DNA of 64,000 nt from Thermodesulforhabdaceae bacterium (GCA_037482015.1 JBBFKT010000002.1:178120-242119), one strand, 5' to 3'. Counted from the stretch's first letter, positions 8,108-17,053 are shown. Numbers and translations are program-made. Notes: generated from the letters alone by a model not told the origin.

Positions 8108-10255
8108 TTAAAATAACCACTTAACGCTAACCAAACCTTCAACATAACGCCCTGGATTTACATACACGATCTCGGTTTCGTAGTCCTCGTCAAAAATGTT
8201 TACGGCTGAAATGGATGTGGTAAGCACCCAGTTGGAGGCTATCTTCCAGTCGCGCCAAATTTTTAGATCAACTGTCTGATAAGATTTCATGTGGAAAAAT
8301 GGAAGTTCCGTATTTTCATCATCATAGTAGCGGTCGTCCGAAAAGCGAACTAGAAGGTTAGCGTTAACAAAGTCAGGATCCAGGTAAGCAATCCCAACAC
8401 TACCCCAATAATCGGGAGCATTACGAAGTTCATGTCCTTTGTTTTTTGGATCCTTTACTATTTCGGAATGGTTCAATGTAAGAGACGCCGTGAGCCACAA
8501 TTTCCCGAAAAGCTTTTGTTTTCCATAGAGTTCCAGCCCGTAAATTTCAGCTTCACCAAGATTTTGACTTCTAATGATGGTTCCCCCCTGAACATAGGGG
8601 TTTTCATCGTAGCGATAGGAAACTATATCGCGGATTCTGCCGTAATACCCTGTAGCGCTAAACATGGTATTAGTTTCGGCAAAGGTAAAATCTGCGCCAA
8701 AATCCACCATCCAGGTCTTTTCGGGTTTGAGATTAGGATTTGGCTCTCGCCAGGTTTTGCCGGTAGTGATGCGTTGAAAATACCATAGAGGTGTCCCAGG
8801 CCAATAGGCAGTGCCGGCCGACGATCTGATAGAAAGCACATCATTGACGTTATATTTTATGCCTCCACGGTATGTCCAGGTATCCTTGGAAACACTATCC
8901 GGTTCCTGAGGATTCGATTCGGTTACAAAGATGTCGTGAAATTTCCATCTATCGTAACGTATGCCGCCAATCAGGGAAAGCTTATTGTCTAAAAGAAAGA
9001 TCTGATCTTGAATGTAAAAGGCGGTTTGATCGGTAGAGACTTCATAAGTCGAACTCTTTTTATCTTTATAAAAATCATCACGCCGGTATTCATCCTCACG
9101 AATTCCAAAGAGTCCCACGGTAAAGATATTGTTTTTCAATATAGAAAGGTCAACCTGAGCTTCTGCGGGGTAACGCTTTACTTCCCACGTTCTCCTGGAT
9201 GAAATAGTTGGATCAAAGAGTAGATTACCTTTGGAGTCAAGCGAAAGTCCTACATTGTATTGTTGAGGATGATCATAGTATTGGTATGCCGCTGTGAGCT
9301 TGAACTTAGCAAAAGAATTTATGGGCGTTTCTATATGGGCTGTCGTAATGGCTTGATCCCCGTAATCATCAAGAATCAGATTGGGCTGTCCACCATAGAG
9401 ATAACGGTTTACAAAGTTGAAGCTCAACCATGCTTTTGTTCCAGAGTTGTTGTCCCATCCCACCTTCCCGCTGAAAAAAGAATGTTTGTATTCGTTATCT
9501 TCCATAGAAGCATCAACGAGATACTGTTTTTTTCCCAGCTTCCACAGTTGAACCATACCATCAAGGGGTTTCATTTTATAGCCATCCGAGTAATCTCCAG
9601 AGTAGGAAAGATAGTAATTCCAATTACCGACCTGGTCTCCTACATGAACATGGGGACGATAGGTATCATTGCTTCCGTAAGTCATTTCCGCCACAGCTCC
9701 CATATCCTTTTTGCCACTTCGAGTAACAAAATTAACGGCTCCACCGGAAGCGTTGGCACCGTAGAGAGCCGAAGATGGACCAAGGACGACATCAACTCGT
9801 TCAATGTCGTGAGGATTAAGAGTCGTTGCAAGAAAAGACCAAACTGGGAGTCCGTCCACCAGATACACCGTTCGACCTATGAAATAGCCTGTGCCTCTGA
9901 GGTGGATCCAGGGAGGTCCCCAGGGGTAATACTGAGCTACATGCACACCGGGAAGATCCCTAATAAGTTCTCCTACATTATTCATATAAAAGCTGGGTTG
10001 TTCATCAATAGTTTTTCTCTCAACAGACCAAGTCGTAAAAGGAACAGTTCTAGGATCGACTTCGGTTTTAGTAGCTGTAACGGTGATTGTTTCTAAGGTG
10101 GGGGCCCTTTCCGAATCTTCGCTCTTCTTTTCCTGGCTTTCTTCCGACGTTTTTAAGTCTGTTTCAGCAAAAATACTACCTGCCTGAAATCCCAAAAGAC
10201 TCCATAATCCAACAACCAAGATAGCCAAAATTTTTAGAAGTTTCCTGTCTTTCAT
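8108..10255 (-). CDS. TonB-dependent outer-membrane receptor
   Basis: Outer-membrane beta-barrel active transporter. From ATG 10255 (GGAGGG 5 bases upstream) the 715-residue protein has a signal peptide ending near SIFA, a TonB-box-like LETITVTAT, a plug domain with GELIRDLPGVHV, LVDGLPV and IERVDVVLGPSSALYGANAS, then a barrel ending in the aromatic terminus SVKWLF typical of outer-membrane proteins. An ATG at 10294 is in frame but has no ribosome site and would bury the signal peptide. It is first in the operon with the binding protein, methyltransferase and ABC importer, so receptor and importer probably handle one ligand, likely a metal chelate. It has cobalamin/ferric-siderophore receptor features but no ligand can be named. 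Confidence 0.93.
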   Translation of the reverse strand: MKDRKLLKILAILVVGLWSLLGFQAGSIFAETDLKTSEESQEKKSEDSERAPTLETITVTATKTEVDPRTVPFTTWSVERKTIDEQPSFYMNNVGELIRDLPGVHVAQYYPWGPPWIHLRGTGYFIGRTVYLVDGLPVWSFLATTLNPHDIERVDVVLGPSSALYGANASGGAVNFVTRSGKKDMGAVAEMTYGSNDTYRPHVHVGDQVGNWNYYLSYSGDYSDGYKMKPLDGMVQLWKLGKKQYLVDASMEDNEYKHSFFSGKVGWDNNSGTKAWLSFNFVNRYLYGGQPNLILDDYGDQAITTAHIETPINSFAKFKLTAAYQYYDHPQQYNVGLSLDSKGNLLFDPTISSRRTWEVKRYPAEAQVDLSILKNNIFTVGLFGIREDEYRRDDFYKDKKSSTYEVSTDQTAFYIQDQIFLLDNKLSLIGGIRYDRWKFHDIFVTESNPQEPDSVSKDTWTYRGGIKYNVNDVLSIRSSAGTAYWPGTPLWYFQRITTGKTWREPNPNLKPEKTWMVDFGADFTFAETNTMFSATGYYGRIRDIVSYRYDENPYVQGGTIIRSQNLGEAEIYGLELYGKQKLFGKLWLTASLTLNHSEIVKDPKNKGHELRNAPDYWGSVGIAYLDPDFVNANLLVRFSDDRYYDDENTELPFFHMKSYQTVDLKIWRDWKIASNWVLTTSISAVNIFDEDYETEIVYVNPGRYVEGLVSVKWLF

Positions 10256-10286
10256 GTTTACCCTCCATTTATCGAGATAGAATTTC

Positions 10287-10329
10287 AAAAACAAAAAGGG
10301 CTCAAACCTCTTCGAGAGGTTATGAGCCC
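10287..10329 (-). terminator. strong hairpin plus U-run in the leader of the TonB receptor operon
   Basis: On the minus strand, arms GGGCTCA and TGAGCCC (10323-10329 with 10298-10304) enclose a second stem AACCTCT/AGAGGTT with a tiny loop, about 14 pairs in all. U-rich sequence (10288-10297 read in reverse) follows. This is a good intrinsic terminator only about 30 bases upstream of the receptor ATG. It may be the expression platform of an attenuation system or simply insulate the operon from gltX read-through. Just upstream lies a tandem GGCTTTTTACCT-like direct repeat (about 10334-10357). No known riboswitch consensus was recognised. Confidence 0.6.
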
Positions 10330-10495
10330 TTCGCTGGCTTTTTACCTGGCTTTTTACTTGTTGAGTAACTGCTAGAAATTAACGCTTCATGCGGGTTGCT
10401 TCAACGACTCTTTTTTACATAAGATATAGAAAAGATCAAGAACATTTGGACAGGAGCTGTTTCAAAAGAGGACATGAACCTGTTGGAAAAAGATC

Positions 10496-10640
10496 TCGGC
10501 GATAACCCGTGGTTGCCCTACCGTAGTAGGGGCATGGCATGCCATGCCCCTATACATGATGCGCTATTTCAACCAACGGTCTTGTTCCAGCGTCATCAAA
10601 ACGTAAGGGCTTAAGAAGATTCCAAATAAGGGATAATTTC
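10496..10640. repeat. dispersed repeat, copy A (palindrome core plus conserved flank)
   Basis: A perfect 26-base palindrome (10527-10552, core GGGGCATGGCATGCCATGCC) is followed by a conserved flank (GATGCGCTATTTCAACCAAC, then TCAAAACGTAAG and AGATTCCAAATAA). The same unit, with about 15-20 percent substitutions, recurs at 21146-21281 inside a MITE-like element. It fills most of the 445-base gap between gltX and the TonB receptor gene; no gene was recognised in the rest of that gap (10330-10495, 10641-10700). Probably a non-coding mobile or REP-type sequence. Confidence 0.75.
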
Positions 10641-10700
10641 CGAACAGCCTTAAAGAGGACATTGCCCTTACCCTCATCAGCATAGATTTATAAATTTCGG

Positions 10701-12104
10701 TTATTTCCGAGCTTCATCCAGAGCTTTTTTTAAGCGCCTAATCACTATATCTTTCCCAAGAATGTCCATAATTTCAAACAACCCGGGACTTGCAGTCCTT
10801 CCGGTAAGAGCAACACGCACAGCCTGAGCGATAACCTTAAGCTTTACGCCTCGTTCTTCTGCCAGGCGGCGAAATAGTTCTTCAAGAGCCTTTTCTTCAA
10901 AATTGCCCTTATTCAACGAAAAAGTCTCAATGATTTCTTCCAGAAAGCCGGCTGTTTCTGGAGTAAGAAAACTTCCAGCCGCTTTGGGATCGTATGAGAT
11001 TTCGTCCAGCATGTAAAAATCCATTGCATCTGCCATTTCGGCAAGAGTGGCACAGCGAGGCTGTAGGGTTTGAATGGCTCTAGTGAGATAATCCTTGGGC
11101 TTTTCAGGATAGCCTTTTGCCTTAAGAAATGGGAGGAGCGGGTCAACAAGTTCTTCGGGACTTTTCTGTCTAATATAGTGCCCGTTAAGCCATCTTAGTT
11201 TCTCCATATCGAAAATACTGGCAGAAGAACCCACATTTTCCAAAGAAAACTTTTCTATGAGTTCTTCTCTCGTAAAAATTTCCTGATCCCCGTAAGACCA
11301 TCCCAGTCTAACTAAATAGTTGAAAAGCGCCTCCGGAAGAAACCCCATTTCTCGGTAGGCAATAACAGATGTGGCTCCATGGCGCTTGGAGAGCCTTTTG
11401 CGATCCGGTCCCAGTATCAGAGGCACATGAGCAAATTCCGGGATTTTTTCACCCAGAGCCTGATATAGCAGCACCTGCTTGGGTGTGTTGTTTACATGAT
11501 CATCGCCCCGAATTACATGGGTAATGCCCATCGTAATATCATCAACTATGACGGAGAAATTGTAAGTCGGTATGCCGTCGCTTCTTATCAGAACCAGATC
11601 GTCAAGTTCGGAATTGTCGAAAGAAAGAACCCCTTTGATGATGTCCCTTACCACTGTGGTGCCAGTTTGAGGACACCGAAAGCGAAGCACTCTTCCAGGT
11701 CCTGGTGTAAGCCCCTTATCTCTGCAGGTGCCGTCATATTTGGGCTTAAGTCCTTTAGCAAGGGCTTCCTGTCTTCTTTGTTCTACTTCTTCGGGGCTAC
11801 ACTCACAGTAGTAAGCCCAACCAGAACTGTAAAGCTTATCAGCATAGGCCTGGTAAAGTTCAAGGCGGTGAGTTTGAAAATAGGGGCCTTCGTTCCAATC
11901 AATTCCAAGCCATCGGAGCGACTCAAGAATGGATTCGGTGTATTCTGCCGTCGAACGCTGTGTATCTGTGTCCTCAATACGCAAAATAAACTTTCCCCCG
12001 TGATGCCTCGAAAAAAGCCAATTGAAGATAGCCGTCCTAGCTCCCCCGATGTGAAGATGTCCCGTAGGACTTGGAGCAAATCGAGTAACCACACCCATTT
12101 GCAC
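10701..12104 (-). CDS. gltX: glutamyl-tRNA synthetase
   Basis: Charges tRNA-Glu in the cytoplasm. The 467-residue protein has the class I HIGH motif within RFAPSPTGHLHIGGARTA, and the KMSKS-like LSKRHG at about residue 240. Length is normal. A GTG start at 12104 is preferred because the ribosome site GGAGG ends 8 bases upstream; an ATG two codons later would have a 14-base spacing. It is monocistronic as far as seen, with divergent elbB on the other side. No internal anomaly. Confidence 0.95.
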   Translation of the reverse strand: MQMGVVTRFAPSPTGHLHIGGARTAIFNWLFSRHHGGKFILRIEDTDTQRSTAEYTESILESLRWLGIDWNEGPYFQTHRLELYQAYADKLYSSGWAYYCECSPEEVEQRRQEALAKGLKPKYDGTCRDKGLTPGPGRVLRFRCPQTGTTVVRDIIKGVLSFDNSELDDLVLIRSDGIPTYNFSVIVDDITMGITHVIRGDDHVNNTPKQVLLYQALGEKIPEFAHVPLILGPDRKRLSKRHGATSVIAYREMGFLPEALFNYLVRLGWSYGDQEIFTREELIEKFSLENVGSSASIFDMEKLRWLNGHYIRQKSPEELVDPLLPFLKAKGYPEKPKDYLTRAIQTLQPRCATLAEMADAMDFYMLDEISYDPKAAGSFLTPETAGFLEEIIETFSLNKGNFEEKALEELFRRLAEERGVKLKVIAQAVRVALTGRTASPGLFEIMDILGKDIVIRRLKKALDEARK

Positions 12105-12205
12105 AGTTAATTCCTCCTATAAAAATTTTTGCAAATCCAACAAAACCGAAGTAAATTATTATCACTTGACCTTTGAAAACTCAAGGAAAGAGGAGGAAAA
12201 GGGCT

Positions 12206-12868
12206 ATGGCTAGAATTGGAGTTCTGCTTTCAGGCTGTGGTGTTTTTGATGGATCCGAAATCCACGAAGCTGTTATCACCTTATTGGAACTGGATAGAGC
12301 CGGAGCAGAAATTATATGCATGGCTCCTAATGTGGATCAGTATCATGTCATTAACCATCTGACCCAGGAAGAAATGCCAGAAAAACGGAATGTGCTTGTG
12401 GAATCGGCAAGGATTGCTCGCGGACAGATTAAGGATGTCCGAGATGTATCAGCCTCTGATCTGGATGGATTGATCATACCCGGAGGATTCGGAGCGGCTA
12501 AAAATCTTTGCGACTTTGCCTTCAAAGGGCCAAATGCCACCGTTCACCCTGACGTTGAAAGGCTCCTAAGAGAAATGGTGGAAGCCAAAAAGCCCATAGG
12601 AGCTGTCTGCATTGCGCCGGCTCTCATAGCAAAGGCGCTCAGTGCTAAGAAACCTGAAGTAACCATTGGAACTGATGAAAATACCGCCCGTGCGATAGAA
12701 GCCATGGGAGGTGTGCATTTTTTATGTCCGGTAGATGATATACATGTTGACGAAAAAAACAAAATTATTACAACTCCTGCATACATGCTTGGACCAAGTA
12801 TTAAGCACGTAGCTGAAGGAATCAAAAAGCTGGTTCAAAAAATGGTTGATATGGCAAAAGGAGCCTAA
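12206..12868 (+). CDS. elbB: ElbB-family DJ-1/PfpI-like glyoxalase
   Basis: Member of the DJ-1/PfpI superfamily; E. coli ElbB has weak glyoxalase activity and was linked to isoprenoid synthesis. The protein (220 residues) carries the ElbB hallmark GVLLSGCGVFDGSEIHEAV near its start, IPGGFGAAKNL at about 91-101, and the nucleophile cysteine in GAVCIAPAL (Cys135). The start at 12206 is supported by GAGGAGG 9 bases upstream; an upstream in-frame ATG (12173) has no such site and encodes a basic extension not typical of the family. The GGDEF gene follows after 3 bases. Confidence 0.92.
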   Translation: MARIGVLLSGCGVFDGSEIHEAVITLLELDRAGAEIICMAPNVDQYHVINHLTQEEMPEKRNVLVESARIARGQIKDVRDVSASDLDGLIIPGGFGAAKNLCDFAFKGPNATVHPDVERLLREMVEAKKPIGAVCIAPALIAKALSAKKPEVTIGTDENTARAIEAMGGVHFLCPVDDIHVDEKNKIITTPAYMLGPSIKHVAEGIKKLVQKMVDMAKGA

Positions 12869-12871
12869 AAA

Positions 12872-13645
12872 ATGGACGATGTTGAGCTCGTTAGGCTGAC
12901 GTCCAAAACAATTGCGGAATATGTGCCTTATCCTTTGGGAATTGGTTTCAGAGAGAACGTTTTGTTCCTGAATCAAAAGACTAAAAACATCCTTAGTGGT
13001 TACCAATTCTCCACACTTCCAAGAGGAACCAGTCAGGATACAAAATCTTTCTACCTTCGAGTAAATCCTGATAAGACGGTTTTTGTGCAGGTTGTTTCGC
13101 TGCCTAAAGAACATTTTTTTCTCATTTTTGAGGAATTTACTAAAGAAGAGTTGCGAGACGAACTAACAGGTCTTCTTAGTCGCCATCATCTTAACATTGT
13201 AGAACCTAAAATGCTTGAACAGGCTAGCAAATCAAAAAAAGTGGCAATCTTCTTCATGGATCTCGACGGGTTTAAAGAGGTCAACGATAACTTTGGGCAT
13301 GAAGTTGGCGATGATGTTTTGAAAGGTGTGGCTCAGAGGCTACTCAGATCCTTAAGAAACACAGATTTGTGCTTTAGATGGGGAGGAGATGAGTTTCTTG
13401 TCATCTCCCCTGGTTTCGTAGAAAAGATTCATGCAGGACTCTTAGCCAGAAGAATTATTAAAATCCTTTCGGAACCCTTTTCGGCAGGTGGGCATAAACT
13501 AAGTGTGGGAGTAAGTATAGGGATTGCAGTCTGTCCTGAGGATGGGAAAGAGCTTTTTGACCTTGTAAGGAAAGCTGACTCAGCCATGTATGAGGCAAAG
13601 GAACAAGGTGGCAATATGTATATGTACTATTCTGATGAGGGGTAG
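12872..13645 (+). CDS. diguanylate cyclase (GGDEF domain) with unrecognised N-terminal region
   Basis: Makes cyclic-di-GMP from two GTP. In 257 residues, about 90 N-terminal residues of unassigned, possibly sensory, character precede a GGDEF domain (from about 92: DELTGLLSR). The catalytic motif is intact (RWGGDEF, GGDEF at 171-175), as is an inhibitory I-site RNTD (162-165) five residues before it. No membrane span seen, so cytoplasmic. It is sandwiched with 3- and 5-base gaps between elbB and a CheZ gene, suggesting joint control of c-di-GMP and chemotaxis signalling. Fits the window's other c-di-GMP elements (PilZ protein, riboswitch). Confidence 0.93.
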   Translation: MDDVELVRLTSKTIAEYVPYPLGIGFRENVLFLNQKTKNILSGYQFSTLPRGTSQDTKSFYLRVNPDKTVFVQVVSLPKEHFFLIFEEFTKEELRDELTGLLSRHHLNIVEPKMLEQASKSKKVAIFFMDLDGFKEVNDNFGHEVGDDVLKGVAQRLLRSLRNTDLCFRWGGDEFLVISPGFVEKIHAGLLARRIIKILSEPFSAGGHKLSVGVSIGIAVCPEDGKELFDLVRKADSAMYEAKEQGGNMYMYYSDEG

Positions 13646-13650
13646 AAGAA

Positions 13651-14364
13651 ATGGTGGAATCTGATGAAAAGGTCGTTGAAAAGTTAGCGGATTGCATTGT
13701 CAGAAGAATAGAGCCATCAATAAAAACAATTGTTCAAAGAACGGTTCAAGAAGAGGTTGTTGCGGCGTTAAAAAGAGCTCTTGCGGATAGTGACTTCTAC
13801 AAGGGGCTTAGTGATGATGTGGTTACAGGAATAGGTAAAATTTATAAAGAAATATTTTCAATGAAGCAGGAGTTGCAGATTGATAAAAACCTATTGCAAG
13901 GCACATTTGAAACAATTGGTGAATCTCAGTCTATTCTCGATAGCGTCTTGTCAATTACTGAAACATCGACTTTGAATATTATGGATATTATTGAACTGAT
14001 TCAGGATAAAATTGAAGAAATACAAAATACTATAGGAGAATTAAAGGATTCGGGCAGAGTGAAGGTCATTTTAGGACAAATTAATCGAAAACTTCTGGAA
14101 ATTCTGACTTTGTTAGGCTTTCAGGATGTTACAGGTCAAAAGATTAGAAAGCTTATAGCGTCTCTCAAGAATATCGAAGAAATTACTTTAGAATTATACT
14201 TGGCTTCCGAAATATTGAAAAGAGCCAAAACTGAAGGTTTTGAAAGAAGCTATGAAGAGTTACGAGAAGAGGTCAAAAAACAAATAGAACTTATGAAATC
14301 AAAAAAGCTAGAAATAGTGGATCAGAACACTATAGATGAATTGCTGGAGTCTTTAAATCTTTGA
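13651..14364 (+). CDS. cheZ: CheZ-family CheY-P phosphatase
   Basis: Dephosphorylates CheY-P to reset the flagellar switch. The 237-residue protein is largely helical, with a long heptad-rich region (about 75-190) and the CheZ signature LLGFQDVTGQKIRKLI. The catalytic acid Asp159 and Gln163 correspond to Asp143 and Gln147 of E. coli CheZ. The C-terminus is acidic and leucine-rich (DELLESLNL), resembling a CheY-binding tail. It starts 5 bases after the GGDEF gene. Its 3' end overlaps the convergent YihY gene by 35 bases. The rest of the chemotaxis operon is not in the window. Confidence 0.88.
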   Translation: MVESDEKVVEKLADCIVRRIEPSIKTIVQRTVQEEVVAALKRALADSDFYKGLSDDVVTGIGKIYKEIFSMKQELQIDKNLLQGTFETIGESQSILDSVLSITETSTLNIMDIIELIQDKIEEIQNTIGELKDSGRVKVILGQINRKLLEILTLLGFQDVTGQKIRKLIASLKNIEEITLELYLASEILKRAKTEGFERSYEELREEVKKQIELMKSKKLEIVDQNTIDELLESLNL

Positions 14365-15787
14365 ACCTTTCCATGTCCCTTTTATCGTCTTCAGAACTAC
14401 TTTCTAGATTGGCAAATTCTTTCCAGAGGGTTTCCAGGTTCCTTCTTGCGTATATGTCACCAATGTTCTGAATAACTCCACGAATCAGCTGATCCGATGG
14501 ATTAGAAATGGAAGGAGTTGTTCCTTTTTCTAAACCTTCCTTACATTTGAGAACTCTGCGTGCCTCCTTTGGAAATTCGCTTTCATAAATGACTCGCATT
14601 ACATCGTCTATATAAATCAGCGATGGATGCCGAGCCAGGATATATCTTCCTGGGTTGCGTCCGTCTTCCACTACAAAACCATGCACTATTAAAAGCTCCA
14701 ACATAGCCTTAATCTGCTCGGTGGAAAGCATATCCAGTTCATTGGCTACTTCTTCTTCCAAAGACGAGGAAGAGTGCATCCCAACCATATTTTCGTAAAG
14801 CTTGAAAAGTATAAATAAGCCAAGAAAGAAAGGTGAATACATCTGTCCTTCACGGTAGTCGCCTTCCTGAAGGCGCATAAGGATTTTTTTATAATGTAGC
14901 ACATAACACAGTTGGCAACCCCACAAGATTATAATCCAGGTTATGAATAACCAGACGAAAAAGAGAGGCACTGTTGCGATTTGTTTGTAAAAGTTGATTA
15001 CTCCTACAGCATGAGATACGTAAAAGTAAAAAGCTCGCTTGGTAAGTTCCCATAGCAGGGCGGCAAAGATTCCAGCTGTAACGGCGTGAACAGCTCGGAC
15101 TCTGACAGAAGGTAAGAAAAAATACATTAACCCAAAGCAGGTTGATTCTACAGCTATTGGCATAATTGTCCGGTAGATCAACCGAGCCCACCAATGTTGA
15201 GCAAGGAAAGCCTCAACGGCTCCACCCGGCGGAGCAACTAGATTGCCAATCGATATGGACGCAAGGATTATAAAAGGGCTTGAAGTCAAAAGCACCCAAA
15301 AAGCAGTGACTTTCTGAAAATAGGGGCGTGATGCCCTGGTTTTCCATATGTGGTTGAAAACTCTCTCAGCCGTAACGAGGATGTTGAGTGCACCCATGAA
15401 AAGCCCTATCACGGCTACAAGATTGATTAGTCCCGCAGGTCCAGCTTTGAAAGCCGTGGGAGATATATAACGTTGCAACCAGTCTATAAGTTCGTCCTGA
15501 AATTCTGGAGCGATGGCCGGGAGAATCTTTTGATGAACGTAGCGCATGATATGCTCTCCTCCGCCTAGAAGTCCTACAAAACTAACAAAGAGAACGGCGA
15601 AAGGGACTAAAGAGATAATAGTTGCAAAGGTGAGACTGGCCGCACGATCAAAACAGGAATCTTTGCCAAATTTCCAGAGAGTAAGATATAACAAGCGCCC
15701 AGTTTGCTGAAGCCACAGAAAGTGTAAAGATCTCTTATCCTTGATATCTGAAAAAAGCGCTTTTCTTAATTTTTCACCCCAAGTCAT
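14330..15787 (-). CDS. YihY/BrkB family inner-membrane protein with C-terminal extension
   Basis: Polytopic membrane protein (about 485 residues) of the YihY/virulence-factor BrkB family; its molecular role is not established. An N-terminal AASLTFATIISLVPFAVLFV segment and roughly six hydrophobic spans up to about residue 300 match the family. A soluble C-terminal part of about 170 residues includes a winged-helix-like segment (EEEVANELDMLSTEQIKAML). The start at 15787 has GGAAGGAG 3-5 bases upstream; an ATG at 15862 lacks one. The 3' end overlaps cheZ by 35 bases on the opposite strand. Confidence 0.85.
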   Translation of the reverse strand: MTWGEKLRKALFSDIKDKRSLHFLWLQQTGRLLYLTLWKFGKDSCFDRAASLTFATIISLVPFAVLFVSFVGLLGGGEHIMRYVHQKILPAIAPEFQDELIDWLQRYISPTAFKAGPAGLINLVAVIGLFMGALNILVTAERVFNHIWKTRASRPYFQKVTAFWVLLTSSPFIILASISIGNLVAPPGGAVEAFLAQHWWARLIYRTIMPIAVESTCFGLMYFFLPSVRVRAVHAVTAGIFAALLWELTKRAFYFYVSHAVGVINFYKQIATVPLFFVWLFITWIIILWGCQLCYVLHYKKILMRLQEGDYREGQMYSPFFLGLFILFKLYENMVGMHSSSSLEEEVANELDMLSTEQIKAMLELLIVHGFVVEDGRNPGRYILARHPSLIYIDDVMRVIYESEFPKEARRVLKCKEGLEKGTTPSISNPSDQLIRGVIQNIGDIYARRNLETLWKEFANLESSSEDDKRDMERFKDLKTPAIHL

Positions 15788-16005
15788 AAAACTCCTTCCA
15801 CCAAATTTAGATTCTAGCTTGCTTATTCTTAACTCTCCTGCCAATATTGAAGACGAAGTCATTCAGGGGTCAATTAAAAATTGAAACCTTGAATCTCTTA
15901 TCGGCGGGGCAGGTTTATTTTATGTCGTGATTTTTCTAATATCGTCCAATCTCTAGGGATAACGGAAAAACCATAAAAACACTTCTTACGAGAAAGGGAA
16001 ACATT

Positions 16006-16347
16006 ATGAAGACAAAACTGGGATTAGAGGAAAACCTGGAAGCGATGTTGTGTTATGTTCTTGGATGGATTACTGGCATACTGTTTCTTTTGCTTGAAAA
16101 GGAAAGTGAATTTGTCAGATTTCATGCCGCTCAGTCCACAGTAACATTTCTGGGGTTTACTGTTGTATCGGTAATAATAGGGCAACTTGCTGCCATCCCT
16201 CTTATAGGCTTGATGTTTATGATCGTAAACGCCCTGATAGCTATATTCGCCTGCATTGTATGGCTTGTGTGCATGGTTAAAGCCTTCCAGGGTGAACGAT
16301 TTAAGCTTCCAATTGTTGGAAACATAGTGGATAAACAACTAGGGTAG
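16006..16347 (+). CDS. DUF4870-type small membrane protein
   Basis: A 113-residue protein with three predicted spans: MLCYVLGWITGILFLLL, then VTFLGFTVVSVIIGQLAAIP and GLMFMIVNALIAIFACIVWL. The motif FVRFHAAQS between spans one and two is the hallmark of the DUF4870/Tic20-like family. Function unknown. A short cytoplasmic tail (FQGERFKLPIVGNIVDKQ) ends the protein. It stands alone on the plus strand, convergent with the HAD gene 7 bases beyond its stop. GAAAGGGAAAC precedes the ATG. Confidence 0.85.
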   Translation: MKTKLGLEENLEAMLCYVLGWITGILFLLLEKESEFVRFHAAQSTVTFLGFTVVSVIIGQLAAIPLIGLMFMIVNALIAIFACIVWLVCMVKAFQGERFKLPIVGNIVDKQLG

Positions 16348-16354
16348 GGGAGCC

Positions 16355-17050
16355 TTAACCAACATCCGGCATCTGGCTTGTATGCTCTATATTATATAAA
16401 GCTTTTGTAGAATCTATCCATTCGATAAATTCGTAGAAGCTTCCAATGTGTAACGCCGCTTCGAGACGGGGATTTTTGTATGCTACAAAGAAAACTCCAC
16501 ACCCCTTAGCACATTCGGCATCCACAGTGGAGTCACCAACATACACAATCTGATGAGGTTCAACTCCAAAAGATTTAATGACATGTTCTAACATATCGGT
16601 GTGAGGCTTTGGGCGAGGGACGTCAAGAGCGCAAACTACAAGATCGAAAAACCTGTGAAGATCAAAGTGCCGCAGAACCTCGTGAGTAGATGTCGTACGG
16701 TTTGTTGCTACTGCAAGATGGTATCGGGATGATTTCAGTAAAGCAAGGCATTCCTTTAGCCCAGGTTCTAATCTCAGGTAGGTATTGAAAAGTCCAAAAT
16801 CGATGGTTTTTGCTAAAGCAAGAGCTTCTTCAAGCCGATTTTTGCCAACCAGGAATTCGAGCGATTCTCGAACGGAAAGCATGTGGACGACTTCTACCTG
16901 TTCGGGCTTTACGGTGTCAAGCCCCATCCTTGACAGTATAGCATTGTAGAAAAGCACATTTGCTTCCCTCGAATCAAAAAGCACACCGTCGCAGTCGAAA
17001 GCTATTACAGAGAAATCCGGTAATTGGGACTTAAAGTAGAGCTTGTCCAT
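16355..17050 (-). CDS. HAD-superfamily phosphatase (phosphoglycolate phosphatase-like)
   Basis: A 231-residue haloacid-dehalogenase hydrolase with motif I FDCDGVLFDS (Asp nucleophile about residue 19), motif II VATNRT, motif III lysine in RPKPHTD, and motif IV VGDSTVDAECA. The cap between motifs I and II is helical, as in Gph-type phosphatases. The substrate cannot be assigned; phosphoglycolate, nucleotides or other small phosphate esters are possible. It is the last gene of the pgeF-pyrK-pyrD-CheD/HDOD operon, 3 bases after the previous stop. Confidence 0.85.
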   Translation of the reverse strand: MDKLYFKSQLPDFSVIAFDCDGVLFDSREANVLFYNAILSRMGLDTVKPEQVEVVHMLSVRESLEFLVGKNRLEEALALAKTIDFGLFNTYLRLEPGLKECLALLKSSRYHLAVATNRTTSTHEVLRHFDLHRFFDLVVCALDVPRPKPHTDMLEHVIKSFGVEPHQIVYVGDSTVDAECAKGCGVFFVAYKNPRLEAALHIGSFYEFIEWIDSTKALYNIEHTSQMPDVG

Positions 17051-17053
17051 GAA

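Noticed and set aside
10256..10500. Cobalamin or NiCo riboswitch upstream of the TonB receptor
   Set aside because: No B12-box or recognisable NiCo core; only a hairpin with U-run is visible.
15788..15862. Longer YihY start at 15862
   Set aside because: No ribosome site; the ATG at 15787 has a strong one.
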